Shown here one piece after another: positions 1-9,355 of a stretch of 64,000 bases of DNA. The stretch spans positions 28,291,738 through 28,355,737 of the forward strand of contig NC_133172.1 in the NCBI RefSeq assembly GCF_040802235.1, read 5' to 3'. How positions within the stretch are numbered: the first letter of the stretch is position 1; every line of letters begins with the position of its first letter. Source of the DNA: Manis javanica. Lineage: Eukaryota; Chordata; Mammalia; Pholidota; Manidae. The position numbers and the translations under genes are program-made. The notes beneath the pieces were generated by a model. The model was not told the origin of the DNA. It saw nothing but the letters and a program-made list of their open reading frames with translations, and did not search any database.

Positions 1-615
1 CTGAACAGCCAGAAGCTAAAAGCTTTTCCTCTAAGATCAGGAACAAGACAGGGATGCCCACTCTCCCCACTGATATTCAACATAGTACTGGAGGTCCTAG
101 CCATGGCAGTCAGACAAAACAAAGAAATACAAGGAATCCAGATTGGTAAAGAAGAAGTCAAACTGTCACTATTTGCAAATGACATGATATTGTACATAAA
201 ATACCCTAAAGACACCACTCCAAAACTACTAGAACTAATACAGGAATTCAGCAAAGTTGCAGGATACAAAATGAATACACAGAAATTTGTGGCTTTTCCA
301 TACATTAAAAATGAACTAATAGAAAGAGAAATCAGAAAAACAATTCCATTCACAATTGCATCAAAAAGAATAAAATACTTGGGAATAAACCTTACCAAGC
401 AAGTGAAAAACCTATACCCTGAAAACTATAAGACACTCTTAAGAGAAATTAAAGAGGACACTAACAAATGGAAACTCATCCCATGCTCTTCACTAGGAAG
501 AATGAATATCACCAAAATGGCCATCCTGCCCAAAGCAATCTACAGATTCAATGCAACCCCTATCAAATTACCAGCAGCATTCCTCATTGAGCTGGAACAA
601 ATAGTTCAAAAATTC
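1..615 (+). mobile_element. L1 ORF2 fragment (reverse transcriptase to thumb region), truncated
   Basis: Plus-strand piece of L1 ORF2. It enters the window inside the reverse transcriptase domain (TRQGCPLSP is readable just after base 40) and has an open frame from 103 that ends when it meets the start of the next L1. The catalytic FADD motif reads FAND, so the second metal-binding residue pair is damaged. The frame stops matching L1 after QKF at about 615, where the expected continuation (WKHQRP, seen in copies A and C) is replaced by the 5' UTR of copy A. The 5' part lies outside the window. The sequence is close to copies A and C, so it belongs to the same recent L1 lineage. Confidence 0.9.
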
Positions 616-2244
616 AAGGGGGCGGAGCCAGGATGGCGGCGTGAGTAGAGCAGTGGAAATCTCCTCCCAAAAACACATAGAGCTATGAAAATATAACAAA
701 GAAAAATCTTCCTAAAATAGAGACCGCAGGACACAGGACAACATCCAGACCACATCCACACCTGCAAGGAACCAGAGCCTTGCGAAGGGGGTAAGATACA
801 AGCCCCGGCCCGGCGGGACCCGAGCGCCCCTCCCCCCGGCTCCCGGCAGGTGGAGAGAAACCGGAGCGGTTTTTTTTTTTTTTTTTTTTTTTTTTTTGGC
901 GAGCGCTTTTTGGAAGCCTTAGAGGGACGGGCCCCTGTTGCTGGGGAGGCAGGGTGGCGGGACCGGTGAGCAGGTGCCTGGGAATGGCGCCGGAGGACAA
1001 AGAATATCCCGCGTTTCTCCCTGCGGGACCGGCGGACGGGTGCCTGAGACTGGTGCCTGAGGATGGAGGAGGTCGCGCGTTTTTCCCCTTTTTTTTTTTC
1101 TCTTTTTGGCGAGCGCTTTTTGGAAGCCTTGAAGGGACGGGGACCCCAGTGCTAGGGAGGCAGGGTGGCGGGACTGGTGAGTGGGTGCCTGGGACCGGCG
1201 CCTGAGGACAAAGAATATCCCACGTTTTTCCCTGCGGGACCGGTGGGCGGGTGCCTGAGACCGGCACTTGAGGACAGAGGAAATCGCGCGTTTTTCCCCT
1301 TTTTTTTTTCTCTTTTCTGCGAGTGCTTTTTGGAAGCCTAAAAGGGACAGGGACCCCGGTGCTAGGGAGGCAGGGCAGCGGGACTGGTGAGCGGGTGCCT
1401 GGGACCGGCACCTGAGGACAAAGAATATCCCGCGTTTTTCCCTGTGGGACCGGTGGGTGGGTGCCTGAGACCGGCACCTGAGGACGGAGGAAATCGCGCG
1501 TTTTTCCCCTTTTTTTCTCTCTTTTTGGCAAGTGCTTTTTGGAAGCCTTGAAGGGACAGGGACCCCGGTGCTAGGGAGGCAGGGCGGTGGGACTGCTGAG
1601 CGGGTGCCTGGGACCAGTGCCTGAGGACAAAGAATATCGAGCGTTCCTTCCCTGCGGGACCGGTGGGTGGGTGCTTTTTGGAAGCCTTGAAAAGACAGGG
1701 ACCCTGGTGCTAGGGAGACAGGGCAGCAGGACCAGTGAGCGGGTGCCTGGGACCGGCACCTGAGGACAAAAAAAAAAAAAAAAAAATTGCTTGTTTTTTC
1801 CTTTTTTTTTTTTCTTTCTTTCTGTTCCCTCTCTCATTGTTGCTGTTGTTCTTTTGGTTTGGAGAGTGCTTTTTGGAAGTCTTAAAGGGGCAGGACAGGT
1901 CACATAGACCAGAGGCAGGGAATCTGGGGATCTCTGGGCACTCTAACCCCCTGGGCAGCAGGGAGCACAGAGGCCCCTTACGGAGATAAATAGCCTCCCG
2001 GCCGCTCCCCCTCCAACGGGGCTCCACCATTTTGGAGGAACAGCCCCAGCCAGGCCAAGCCCACAGCAACAGCAGAGATAAACCCCAAAGCAACTGGGCA
2101 GGAAGCAGAAGCCCTGTCTGCGCACAGCTGCTCAGCACAAGCAACTAGAGGTCGCTATTCTCCCAGGAAAAGGCTACAAACCAACAAGAAGGGAAGCTCT
2201 TCCAGCGGTCACTTGTACCAGCTCTGCAAACTATCTCTATCACC
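616..2244 (+). promoter_or_regulatory. 5' UTR of L1 copy A, GC-rich with tandem monomers
   Basis: The L1 5' UTR carries the internal RNA polymerase II promoter in this family of elements. Here it begins like copy B (AGCAGTGGAAATCTCCTCCC is shared), then shows a 28-T run at about 870-897 followed by tandem GC-rich monomers, and ends just before the ORF1 ATG at 2245. At about 1.63 kb it is twice the length of the copy B 5' UTR (about 0.81 kb). Promoter activity is inferred from L1 biology, not shown by the sequence. Confidence 0.75.
898..1900 (+). repeat. Tandem ~210-bp monomers in the copy A 5' UTR
   Basis: The marker string CTTTTTGGAAG recurs at 906, 1116, 1326, 1535, 1674 and 1869. The first three spacings are 210, 210 and 209 bp; the next unit is shortened to 139 bp and the last is 195 bp with a diverged interior. 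Each full unit also carries GACAAAGAATATCC, a GCGCGTTTTTCCCC box and a T-rich run. Copy B has only one such unit (marker near 32570 on the minus strand). The arrangement resembles the roughly 200-bp promoter monomers of mouse L1, but sequence relationship is not claimed. Confidence 0.9.
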
Positions 2245-3168
2245 ATGAAAAGGCAAAACTACAGGCAGACAAAGATCACAGAGACAACACCTGAGAAGGA
2301 GATAGACCTAACTAGTCCTCCTGAAAAAGAATTCAAAATAAAAATCATGAACATGCTGACAGAGATGCAGAGAAAAATGCAAGAGCAATGGGATGAGATG
2401 CAGAGAAAAATGCAAGAGCAGTGGGATGAGATGCAGAGAAAAATGCAAGAGCAGTGGGATGAAGTCCGGAAGGAGATCACAGATGTCAGGAAAGAGATCA
2501 CAGAAGTGAAACAATCCCTGGAAGGATTTATAAGCAGAATTGATAAGATGCAAGAGGCCATTGAAGGAATAGAAGCCAGAGAACAAGAACGTATAGGAGC
2601 TGACATAGAGAGAGATAAAAGGATTGCCAGGAATGAAACAACACTAAGAGAAATATGTGACCAATACAAAAGGAAAAACATTCGTATTATAGGGATACCA
2701 GAAGAGGAAGAAAGAGGAAAAGGGATAGAAAGTGTCTTTGAAGAAATAATTGCTGAAAACTTCCCCAAACTGGGGGAGGAAATAATCGAACAGACCATGG
2801 AATTATACAGAACCCCCAACAGAAAGGATCCACGGAGGACAACACCAAGACACATAATAATTAAAATGGCAAGGATCAAGGACAAGGAAAGAGTTTTAAA
2901 GGCAGCTAGAGAGAAAAAGGTCACCTATAAAGGAAAACCAATCAGGCTAACATCAGACTTCTCAACAGAAACCCTACAGGCCAGAAGAGAATGGCATGAT
3001 ATACTTAATGCAATGAAACAGAAGGGCCTTGAACCAAGGATACTGTATCCAGCACGACTATCATTTAAATATGATGGTGGGATCAAACAATTCCCAGATA
3101 AGCAAAAGCTGAGGGAATTTGCTTCCCACAAACCACCTCTACAGGGCATCCTACAGGGACTGCTCTAG
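2245..3168 (+). CDS. L1 ORF1p, open reading frame of 307 codons (copy A)
   Basis: L1 ORF1p is an RNA-binding chaperone that trimerises through an N-terminal coiled coil and coats L1 RNA in cytoplasmic particles. The frame is uninterrupted from an ATG in good context (ACCATGA) to TAG at 3166. Residues about 30-100 are a Glu/Lys/Gln-rich coiled coil that includes an exact three-fold 11-residue repeat (MQRKMQEQWDE). The central RRM-like domain shows NIRIIGIPEEE and FEEIIAENFPKLGEE, and the C-terminal domain shows YKGKPIRLTSDFS, LEPRILYPARLSF and FPDKQKLREF. Length is close to the 338 residues of human ORF1p, with a shorter N-terminal region. It is the only L1 frame in the window that looks intact; whether it is still expressed cannot be told. 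Confidence 0.85.
   Translation: MKRQNYRQTKITETTPEKEIDLTSPPEKEFKIKIMNMLTEMQRKMQEQWDEMQRKMQEQWDEMQRKMQEQWDEVRKEITDVRKEITEVKQSLEGFISRIDKMQEAIEGIEAREQERIGADIERDKRIARNETTLREICDQYKRKNIRIIGIPEEEERGKGIESVFEEIIAENFPKLGEEIIEQTMELYRTPNRKDPRRTTPRHIIIKMARIKDKERVLKAAREKKVTYKGKPIRLTSDFSTETLQARREWHDILNAMKQKGLEPRILYPARLSFKYDGGIKQFPDKQKLREFASHKPPLQGILQGLL
2362..2460 (+). repeat. 33-bp x 3 in-frame tandem repeat within ORF1 coiled coil
   Basis: Three consecutive 33-bp units start at 2362, 2395 and 2428. Units two and three are identical and unit one differs at a single base (CAATGG versus CAGTGG). Each encodes 11 residues, E-M-Q-R-K-M-Q-E-Q-W-D. Copy B has only one equivalent unit at the same place (MQRNTQEIRDEV), so this is an expansion in copy A or its recent source. 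Confidence 0.95.
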
Positions 3169-3363
3169 ATGGGAGCACCCCTAAAAAGAGCACAGAACAA
3201 AACACACAACATATGAAGAATGGAGGAGGAGGAATAAGAAGGGAGAGAAGAAAAGAATCTCCAGACAGTGTATATAACAGCTCAATAAGCGAGCTAAGTT
3301 AGGCAGTAAGATACTAAAGAAGCTAACCTTGAACCTTTGGTAACCACGAATCTAAAGCCTGCA

Positions 3364-6300
3364 ATGGCAATAAGTACATATCTCTCAATAGTCACCCTAA
3401 ATGTAAATGGACTTAATGCACCAATCAAAAGACATAGAGTAATAGAATGGATAAAAAAGCAAGACCCATCTATATGCTGCTTACAAGAAACTCACCTTAA
3501 ACCCAAAGATAAGCATAGACTAAAAGTCAAGGGATGGAAAAACATATTTCAGGCAAACAACAGTGAGAAGAAAGCAGGGGTTGCAGTACTAATATCAGAC
3601 AAAATAGACTTCAAAACAAAGAAAGTAACAAGAGATAAAGAAGGCCACGACATAACGATAAAGGGCTCAGTCCAACAAGAGGATATAACCATTCTAAATA
3701 TATATGCACCCAATGCAGGAGCACCAGCATACGTGAAGCAAATACTAACAGAACTAAAGAGGGAAATAGACTGCAATGCATTCATTGTAGGAGACTTCAA
3801 CACACCACTCACCCCAAAGGATAGATCCACCGGGCAGAAAATAAGTAAAGACACACAGGCACTGAACAACACACTAGAACAGATGGACCTAATAGACATC
3901 TATAGAACTCTACATCCAAAAGCAACAGGATATACATTCTTCTCAAGTGCACATGGAACATTCTCCAGAATAGACCACATACTAGCTCACAAAAAGAGCC
4001 TCAGTAAATTCCAAAATATTGAAATTCTACCAACCAATTTTTCAGACCACAAAGGTATGAAAGTAGAAATGAATTCTACAAAGAAAACAAAAAGGCGCAC
4101 AAACACATGGAGGCTTAACAACATGCTACTAAATAATCAATGGATCAATGAACAAATCAAAATGGAGATCAAGGAATATATAGAAACAAAGGACAACAAC
4201 AAAACTAAGCCCCAACTTCTGTGGGATGCAGCGAAAGCAGTCTTAAGAGGAAAGTATATAGCAATCAAGGCACACTTGAAGAAGGAAGAACAATCCCAAA
4301 TGAATAGTCTAACATCACAATTATTAAAACTGGAAAAAGAAGAACAAATGAGGCCTAAAGTCAGCAGAAGGAGGGACATAATAAAGATCAGAGAAGAAAT
4401 AAACAAAATTGAGAAGAATAAAACAATAGCAAAAATCAACGAAACCAAGAGCTGGTTCTTTGAGAAAATAAACAAAATAGATAAGCCTTTAGCCCAACTT
4501 ATTAAGAGAAAAAGAGAATCAACACAAATCAACATAATCAGAAATGAGAATGGAAAAATCACGACAGACTCCACAGAAATACAAAGAATTATTAAAGACT
4601 ACTATGAAAACCTATATGCCAACAAGCTGGAAAACCTAGAAGAAATGGACAACTTCCTAGAAAAATACAACCTCCCAAGACTGACCAAGGAAGAAACACA
4701 AAAGTTAAACAAACCAATTACGAGCAAAGAACTTGAAACAGTAATCAAAAAACTACCCAAGAACAAAACCCCGGGGCCGGACGGATTTACCTCGGAATTT
4801 TATCAGACACACAGAGAAGACATAATACCCATTCTCCTTAAAGTGTTCCACAAAATAGAAGAAGAGGGAATACTCCCAAACTCATTCTATGAAGCCAACA
4901 TCACCCTAATACCAAAACCAGGCAAAGACCCCACCAAAAAAGAAAATTACACAGCAATATCCCTGATGAATGTAGATGCAAAAATTCTCAATAAAATATT
5001 AGCAAACAGAATTCAACAGTATATCAAAAGGATCATACACCATGACCAAGTGGGGTTCACCCCAGGGATGCAAGGATGGTACAATATTCGAAAATCCATC
5101 AACATCATTCACCGCATCAACAAAAAGAGAGACAAAAACCACATGATCATCTCCATAGATGCTGAAAAAGCATTTGACAAAATTCAACATCCATTAATGA
5201 TAAAAACTCTCAGCAAAATGGGAATAGAGGGCAAGTACCTCAACATAATAAAGGCCATATATGATAAACCCACAGCCAGCATTATACTGAACAGCGAGAA
5301 GCTGAAAGCATTTCCTCTGAGAACGGGAACAAGACAGGGATGCCCACTCTCCCCACTGTTATTCAACATAGTACTGGAGGTCCTAGCCACGGCAATCAGA
5401 CAAAACAAAGAAATACAAGGAATCCAGATTGGTAAAGAAGAAGTTAAACTGTCACTATTTGCAGATGATATGATACTGTACATAAAAAACTCTAAAGACT
5501 CCACTCCAAAACTACTAGAACTGATATCGGAATACAGCAAAGTTGCAGGATACAAAATTAAAACACAGAAAACTGTAGCTTTCCTAAACACTAACAATGA
5601 ATCAATAGAAAGAGAAATCAGGAAAACAATTCCATTCACCATTGCATCAAAAAGAATAAAATACCTAGGAATAAACCTAACCAAATAAGTGAAAGACTTG
5701 TACTCTGAAAACCAGATGTTACTCTTAAGAGAAATTAAAGGGGACACTAATAAATGGAAACTCATCCCATGCTCATGGCTAGGAAGAATTAATATCGTCA
5801 AAATGGCCATCCTGCCCAAAGCAATATACAGATTTGATGCAATCCCTCTCAAATTACCAGCAACATTCCTCAATGAATTGGAACAAATAATTCAAAAATT
5901 CATATGGAAACACCAAAGACCCCGAATAGCCAAAGCAATCCTGAAAAAGAAGAATAAAGTAGGGGGGATCTCACTGCCCAACTTCAAGCTCTACTACAAA
6001 GCCATAGTAATCAAGATAATTTGGTACTGGCACAAGAACAGAGCCACAGACCAGTGGAACAGATTAGAGGCTCCAGAAATTAACCCAAACAAATATGGTC
6101 AATTAATATTTGATAAAGGAGCCATGGACATACAATGGGGAAATGAGTCTCTTCAACAGATGGTGTTGGCAAAACTGGACAGCTACGTGTAGGAGAATCA
6201 AATTGGACCATTGTCTAACCCCATATACAAAGGTCAACTCAAAATGGATCAAAGACCTGAATGTAAATCATGAACCCATTAAACTCTTGGGAAAAAACAT

Positions 6301-7178
6301 AGGCAAAAACCTCTTAGACATAAACATGAGTGACCTCTTCTTGAACATATCTCCCTGGGCAAGGAAAACAACACCAAAAATGAGCAAGTGGGACTACATT
6401 AAGCTGAAAAGCTTCTGAACAGCGAAAGACACCATCAATAGAACAAAAAAGGAACCCTACAGTATGGGAGAATATATTTGAAAATGACAGATCCGATAAA
6501 GGCTTGACGTCCAGAATATATAAAGAGCTCACACGCCTCAACAAACAAAAAACAAATAACCCAATTAAAAAATGGGCAGAGGAACTGAACAGACAGTTCT
6601 CTAAAAAAGAAATACAGATGGCCAACAGACACATGAAAAGATGCTCCACATCGCTAATTATCAGAGAAATGCAAATTAAAACTACAATGAGGTATCACCT
6701 CACACCAGTAAGGATAGCTGCCATCCAAAAGACAAACAACAACAAATGTTGGCGAGGCTGTGGAGAAAGGGGAACCCTCCTACACTGCTGTTGGGAATGT
6801 AAATTAGTTCAACCATTGTGGAAAGCAGTTTGGAGGTTCATCAAAATGCTCAAAACAGACCTACCATTTGACCCAGGAATTGCACTCCTAGGAATTTACC
6901 CTAAGAATGCAGCAATCAAGTTTGAGAAAGACAGATGCACCCCTATGTTTATCGCTGCACTATTTACAATAGCCAAGAATTGGAAGCAACCTAAATGTCC
7001 ATCGGTAGATGAATGGATAAAGAAGATGTGGTACATATACACAATGGAATACTATTCAGCCATAAGAAGTGGAAAATTCCAACCATTTGCAGCAACATGG
7101 ATGGAGCTGGAGAGTATTATGCTCAGTGAAATAAGCCAAGCAGAGAAAGAGAAATACCAAATGATTTCACTCATCTGA
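3364..7178 (+). pseudogene. L1 ORF2 (endonuclease/reverse transcriptase), broken, copy A
   Basis: ORF2p nicks target DNA and reverse-transcribes L1 RNA. The first ATG of the frame is at 3364; the open frame also extends upstream in non-ATG codons to 3337. The endonuclease domain is complete: [25 protein letters not shown] and SDHKG carry the expected Asn, Glu, Asp/Asn and His residues. The RT domain has TRQGCPLSP and FADD at 5458-5469. A TAA at 5686-5688 replaces the Glu codon kept in other copies (NLTKEV). The same frame then runs to a stop at 6192; a frameshift near 6170 continues the protein to a TGA at 6416, and another frame (6504-7178) carries the C-terminal segment with the Cys-rich [18 protein letters not shown] motif. 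Not capable of making full-length protein. Confidence 0.92.
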
Positions 7179-7530
7179 GGAGTATAAGAACAAAGGAAAA
7201 ACTGAAGGAACAAAACAGCAGCGGAGTTACAGAACCCAAAAATGGACTAACAGGTACCAAAGGGAAAGGAACTGGGGAGGATGGGTGGGCAGGGAGGGAT
7301 AAGGGGAGGGAAGAAGGATGGGGTATTAAGACTAGCATGCATGGGGGGGAGGTAGAAAGGGGAGGGTGGGCTGCACAACACAGAGAGGACAAGTAGGGAT
7401 TCTACAACATTTTGCTAAGCTGATGGACAGTAACCGTAATGTGGTTGTTAGGGGGTCCTGATATAGGGAAGAGCATAGTAAAGATAGTAATCTTCATGTA
7501 AGTGTAGATTAAAGATTTAAAAAAAAAAAG
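7179..7530 (+). other. L1 3' UTR with G-rich polypurine tract, copy A
   Basis: Non-coding L1 tail. A G-rich stretch from about 7274 to 7371 contains repeated runs of three or more G (for example GGGTGGGCAGGGAGGG), a common property of mammalian L1 3' UTRs and compatible with quadruplex folding. It ends with ATTAAAGATTTAAAAAAAAA at about 7509-7528, which looks like the ancestral L1 poly(A) site. Copy B ends the same block with ATTAAAGATAACAG before joining the same foreign tail. Confidence 0.85.
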
Positions 7531-7949
7531 GGAAGAAAGTAAGAAAAGGGGGATTACTCCTTGATAGGATAAAACTATTGATAAATCAAAGATCAACGCA
7601 TGCTTTAAATATCCTTAATGTTGATCACTTAAAGGGTGTCAGATGATCAGCTATGGAGGTACTCTTTTCTGATAATATTCCCTTCTTTTAATAAAAAGAA
7701 AAAAAAAAGGCAGTCCCTGTGTGCTGACCTCCAATGAGTTCTGCACAGTGGTATAGAGGGCATGTCAAAGTGTGGGCAAAGGGTCTGTTTGTTTCTATGC
7801 AGAAGATCAAGGCCTAGCTTGGCTACCCAGAAAATGAACTAAGATACGATATGAGGAGGGGCTTCCGGCGTCAGCACTCTCTGGAGGACTCGTGCCGGGG
7901 GATGATCATCAAAATCCTCCACAGGGATCCGGGCGATGCTGCGGTTGTG

Positions 7950-8370
7950 GCTGCGTCCACCCCACCGTTTCCTGGACTTGCCATTGAAATGAGGAGGGAG
8001 ATGTCTAAGCTGGCATATGCATACAGTGAGACAACAAATTTGACCGGATCTGTACTGTTGGAACTCAACCAGGAGTTGGGAGGGGTGCAAGTTGTAGCAC
8101 TCCAAAATCTTATGACTATAGACTATCTATGGTTAAAAGAACATAAGGGATGTGAACAGATCCCAGAAATGGGCTGCTTTAATTTGTCTGATTTTTCTCA
8201 GACTGTTCAAGTACAGTAGGACAATATCCATCATATCATAAACAAATTTTCACAAATGCCTAGGGTGCCTAAATGGTTTTCTTGGCTTCACTGGAGATGG
8301 ATGGTAATTATAGATTTGCTTTGCTTATGTCACCGTATTCCTATTATGTTATATGTGTGTGCAAATTAGT
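7950..8370 (+). pseudogene. Retroviral env transmembrane-subunit remnant, copy A
   Basis: The translated stretch has the layout of a retroviral TM subunit ectodomain: a helical heptad region, the LQN...ID immunosuppressive-like segment, a cysteine motif region followed by CFNLSDFSQ, and, beyond a stop, a Trp-rich membrane-proximal piece and hydrophobic segment. This order, especially LQN...IDYL followed by a CX6CC region and FNLSD, is most like the TM of alpharetrovirus-type envelopes, as judged by memory of the family. It is dead: an in-frame TAG at about 8217 cuts the frame before the membrane anchor, and one cysteine of the CX6CC motif is glycine. No surface subunit is recognisable. Confidence 0.7.
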
Positions 8371-9020
8371 TAGTAGTTTAAAACCTATACATACTTAAGG
8401 TACTCTACAAGAAGGTATGTCAAAGAAATAATCAATCCTCCCATGTTTTCTTCCATATGCTACCTCTGTAACTTTTCTTCTTCCTTCCTAATTACAACCC
8501 TTAAATAGAATTCGTGCCTCATATCGAATTTACTGAGTATCATAATTCTTCCAGGTGGTAAAGATACCTCGAGACAAGTGCTGGGCATAGAAGCCACAGG
8601 GCATAAATCTGCAAAGAAGTAAAAAGCTAACATTTTCAAACAATATGGCTTCTCTCTCACTTACCAACTTTATATTTCCCTATATGGCCCCGGAAGATGA
8701 CTGGTTAGCCAGAGACGGGTAAGATTCCTCAAGGGAGGAACAACCTAAGACAGGCACAGTCGCAGGGGGGCCATCAGGTGAGAAATTGGGGATCAACAGA
8801 GGTGAGGCTCAGAACCTCATCCCCCCTGCTTTGAGAGAAATCTTCTGCATCCGTGGATGTTTTGTTGCCCTTGTCTAGCTTGGATTAATACTTAGTCCAT
8901 AGGCACACACCTGATCATCTACATTTGCCCTCTTACAGCACCAAACTATGTTTTCTACCTTTATCTTGCATCTACCTACCACTTCAGTATTTTATTAAAA
9001 ATAAAAATAATAATAATAAT

Positions 9021-9031
9021 AAAGGGAGAAA
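9021..9031 (+). other. Polypurine tract preceding the LTR, copy A
   Basis: AAAGGGAGAAA lies immediately 5' of the TG that begins the LTR. Position and composition fit a retroviral plus-strand primer. Copy B has AAGGTGGAAA in the same place. Confidence 0.6.
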
Positions 9032-9355
9032 TGTGGGATCAACATATAAATCTAGTATAAAAATCAAACAAATATTCATATTTGACCCTATTGTTTATAG
9101 TTCATAATGCGTGATCAAAACCGAATGTTTCTGTGATGAATGCCCTTGTACTGTTCACCACGTAAGAATTTATTCACTATGTAAGAACTCGTTCACCATG
9201 TAAGAACTTGTGCGTTATGCTTCAGAAGAGTGGAGACTGATGAGAATTAGGTTTGAGATGGATTAATGATTGTACATTGAGCATTGACCCCCCTATACTG
9301 AATTTTATTGTTGTTAACAACCATTTGATCAATAAATATGAGAGATGCCCTCTCA
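9032..9355 (+). mobile_element. LTR (U3-R) ending at its polyadenylation site, copy A
   Basis: Starts TGTGGGATC after the polypurine tract. U3 contains three 19-bp direct repeats beginning at 9154, 9173 and 9192 (TTCACCATGTAAGAAC type). AATAAA is at 9332-9337 and the sequence switches to A at 9356, about 18 bases later. There is no U5 and no CA-ending terminus, so the segment ends at an RNA cleavage site, as expected when the LTR supplied the 3' end of an L1-mobilised transcript. Copy B ends at the same base pattern (GAGGCCCTCTC then A run). Confidence 0.75.
9154..9210 (+). repeat. Three 19-bp direct repeats in LTR U3, copy A
   Basis: Units at 9154, 9173 and 9192 share TTCAC(C/T)A(T/C)GTAAGAA. 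Copy B carries the same triplet on the minus strand (about 25214-25273). Short U3 repeats often hold enhancer sites; no specific factor is assigned. Confidence 0.8.

Larger units (their letters stand above)
7531..9031 (+). mobile_element. ERV-derived tail of composite copy A (5' unknown segment, env TM remnant, env-to-LTR spacer)
   Basis: Directly after the L1 A-rich end comes a segment of about 160 bp of unknown origin (from AAAAGGGGGATTAC), then a second A-rich run at about 7687-7708 (AATAAAAAGAAAAAAAAAA), then env-related sequence, then non-coding sequence up to a polypurine tract (AAAGGGAGAAA, 9021-9031). The same order occurs in copy B in reverse (26891 down to 25395). Two internal A-rich runs suggest that the tail was assembled in more than one step. 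No gag or pol sequence was recognised in the tail. Confidence 0.75.
616..9355 (+). mobile_element. Composite element, copy A: nearly full-length L1 with ERV-derived 3' tail
   Basis: The L1 body starts at about 616 with the usual GGCGGAGCCAGGATGGCGGC-type 5' end. It contains a 1.6-kb 5' UTR, ORF1, a broken ORF2 and a G-rich 3' UTR whose own A-rich end lies near 7517-7530. Instead of stopping there, it continues for about 1.8 kb of retrovirus-derived sequence ending with an LTR polyadenylation site and an A run at 9356. Copy B on the other strand has the same parts in the same order with the same junction. Total length is about 8.74 kb, against 7.94 kb for copy B; the difference is nearly all in the 5' UTR. 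No target site duplication was found: the left flank is L1 ORF2 RT-thumb sequence and the right flank is a different, older L1 (copy D). Confidence 0.85.

Noticed and set aside
1710..2144. Minus-strand frame of 144 codons in the copy A 5' UTR
   Set aside because: Overlaps GC-rich L1 5' UTR, low-complexity Phe/Lys runs come from homopolymers, and no domain is visible.
2259..2924. Minus-strand frame of 221 codons opposite ORF1
   Set aside because: Shadow of the ORF1 coding frame; Ser/Leu/Ile-rich translation with no family features.
7851..8219. Possible domesticated (syncytin-like) env gene
   Set aside because: Only part of the TM subunit is present, no signal peptide or surface subunit, a stop before the membrane anchor and a damaged cysteine motif. 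Copy B is also incomplete.
9154..9210. Three short direct repeats as a CRISPR-like array
   Set aside because: Only three 19-bp units without spacers inside a retroviral U3, in a mammalian genome.
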